Below are positions 63,713 through 64,000 of a stretch of DNA of 64,000 nt, piece by piece. Numbering within the stretch: the stretch's first letter is position 1; each line of letters starts with the position of its first letter. The stretch covers positions 1,054,001 through 1,118,000 of the forward strand of contig NZ_JADDXR010000002.1 of NCBI RefSeq assembly GCF_015330125.1. The letters are read 5' to 3'. The stretch comes from Zobellia nedashkovskayae (lineage in GTDB: Bacteria; Bacteroidota; Bacteroidia; Flavobacteriales; Flavobacteriaceae). Made by a program: the position numbers and the translations under genes. The notes under the pieces were generated by a model. That model saw only the letters and a list, made by a program, of their open reading frames with translations. It did no database searches and was not told where the DNA came from.

Positions 63713-64000
63713 TTCATTCGTTGGGAAAAATAACTTCTCCTAAAGGTTGAAGCCTCAACATCACAGCCTATTTAAAACTGGTTTTTCTTTAAATTTTTCT
63801 ACAATCTATAAAATTCCGTAACGGCTCAAAAGAGACCTACTTAAGTCGCATAAACTTAATGCAGGCCGGATTTTACTTAAAGTTCAAATTCCAAAATCGG
63901 CAATTATTATAATATGTTTTATGATTCTAACAAAAACATTAGTCAAATATCTCTAATTCCCTTGATTATTAATGAAATAATGATATATTTGGTTAACCAA
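63713..64000. other. right-edge intergenic region
   Basis: 288 bp after the second porin. No gene or terminator hairpin is evident; the last 40 bp hold a good promoter (next entry). Confidence 0.4.
63962..63991 (+). promoter_or_regulatory. predicted promoter for a plus-strand gene beyond the window
   Basis: TTG (63962-63964 within CTTG) and TATATTTG (63984-63991) are separated by exactly 19 bp, the ideal spacing for the Bacteroidota primary sigma factor. The gene it serves lies outside the window. Confidence 0.6.

Overview
The window looks like the chromosome of a marine member of the Flavobacteriaceae (Bacteroidota). Evidence: AT-rich DNA, a SusC/SusD pair, promoters of the TTG / TAnnTTTG type, a NUDIX-type arabinose regulator, PKD-repeat secreted lyases and an arabinose operon. 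I cannot name the genus from the sequence alone.

Layout. (1) 1-2240, minus strand: polyamine genes speA and speB (speB runs off the left edge), preceded by a leader that can fold into a three-way junction with a pseudoknot. (2) 2455-3758: a secreted protein of unknown function, a possible micro-ORF and the remnant of a universal stress protein gene. (3) 4004-12138, plus strand: SusC, SusD and a large FG-GAP/UnbV lipoprotein. This is an outer-membrane uptake operon with no degradative enzyme beside it; the third gene carries a perfect 40-bp palindrome. (4) 12283-15723, minus strand: tRNA-Arg(CCU), then a complete TRAP transporter with an exported RidA protein. (5) 15941-22225, minus strand: L-arabinose catabolism, in transcription order regulator, araB, araD, sodium/sugar symporter, araA. 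(6) 22610-28470, plus strand: a sugar-nucleotide/glycolipid set (epimerase, FAD amine-oxidase-like protein, polysaccharide deacetylase, GT2, GT39-like membrane transferase). (7) 28523-52450, almost entirely minus strand: a Wzx/Wzy exopolysaccharide locus. From its promoter end it encodes a priming transferase, Wza, Wzc, Wzy, Wzx, five GT4 transferases, two secreted lyases, an MBOAT/SGNH O-acetylation pair, a divergent hexapeptide acetyltransferase and a PKD-repeat lyase gene broken by a frameshift. (8) 53202-60696: central carbon genes: plus-strand 6-phosphofructokinase, a convergent glucan phosphorylase, and a usp / SLC13 permease / pckA cluster. (9) 61035-63712, plus strand: two tandem paralogous porins; a good promoter for an unseen gene lies at the right edge.

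How the parts fit. The EPS locus holds everything needed to start, assemble, flip, polymerise, export and acetylate a polymer. It also has three related lyases that could trim or release that polymer. The neighbouring plus-strand cluster could supply a modified sugar or lipid-linked donor. The catabolic operons (arabinose, TRAP, SusCD) and the gluconeogenic/glycolytic genes fit a polysaccharide-using marine heterotroph. Most function calls rest on motif recognition by eye; no database search was possible.
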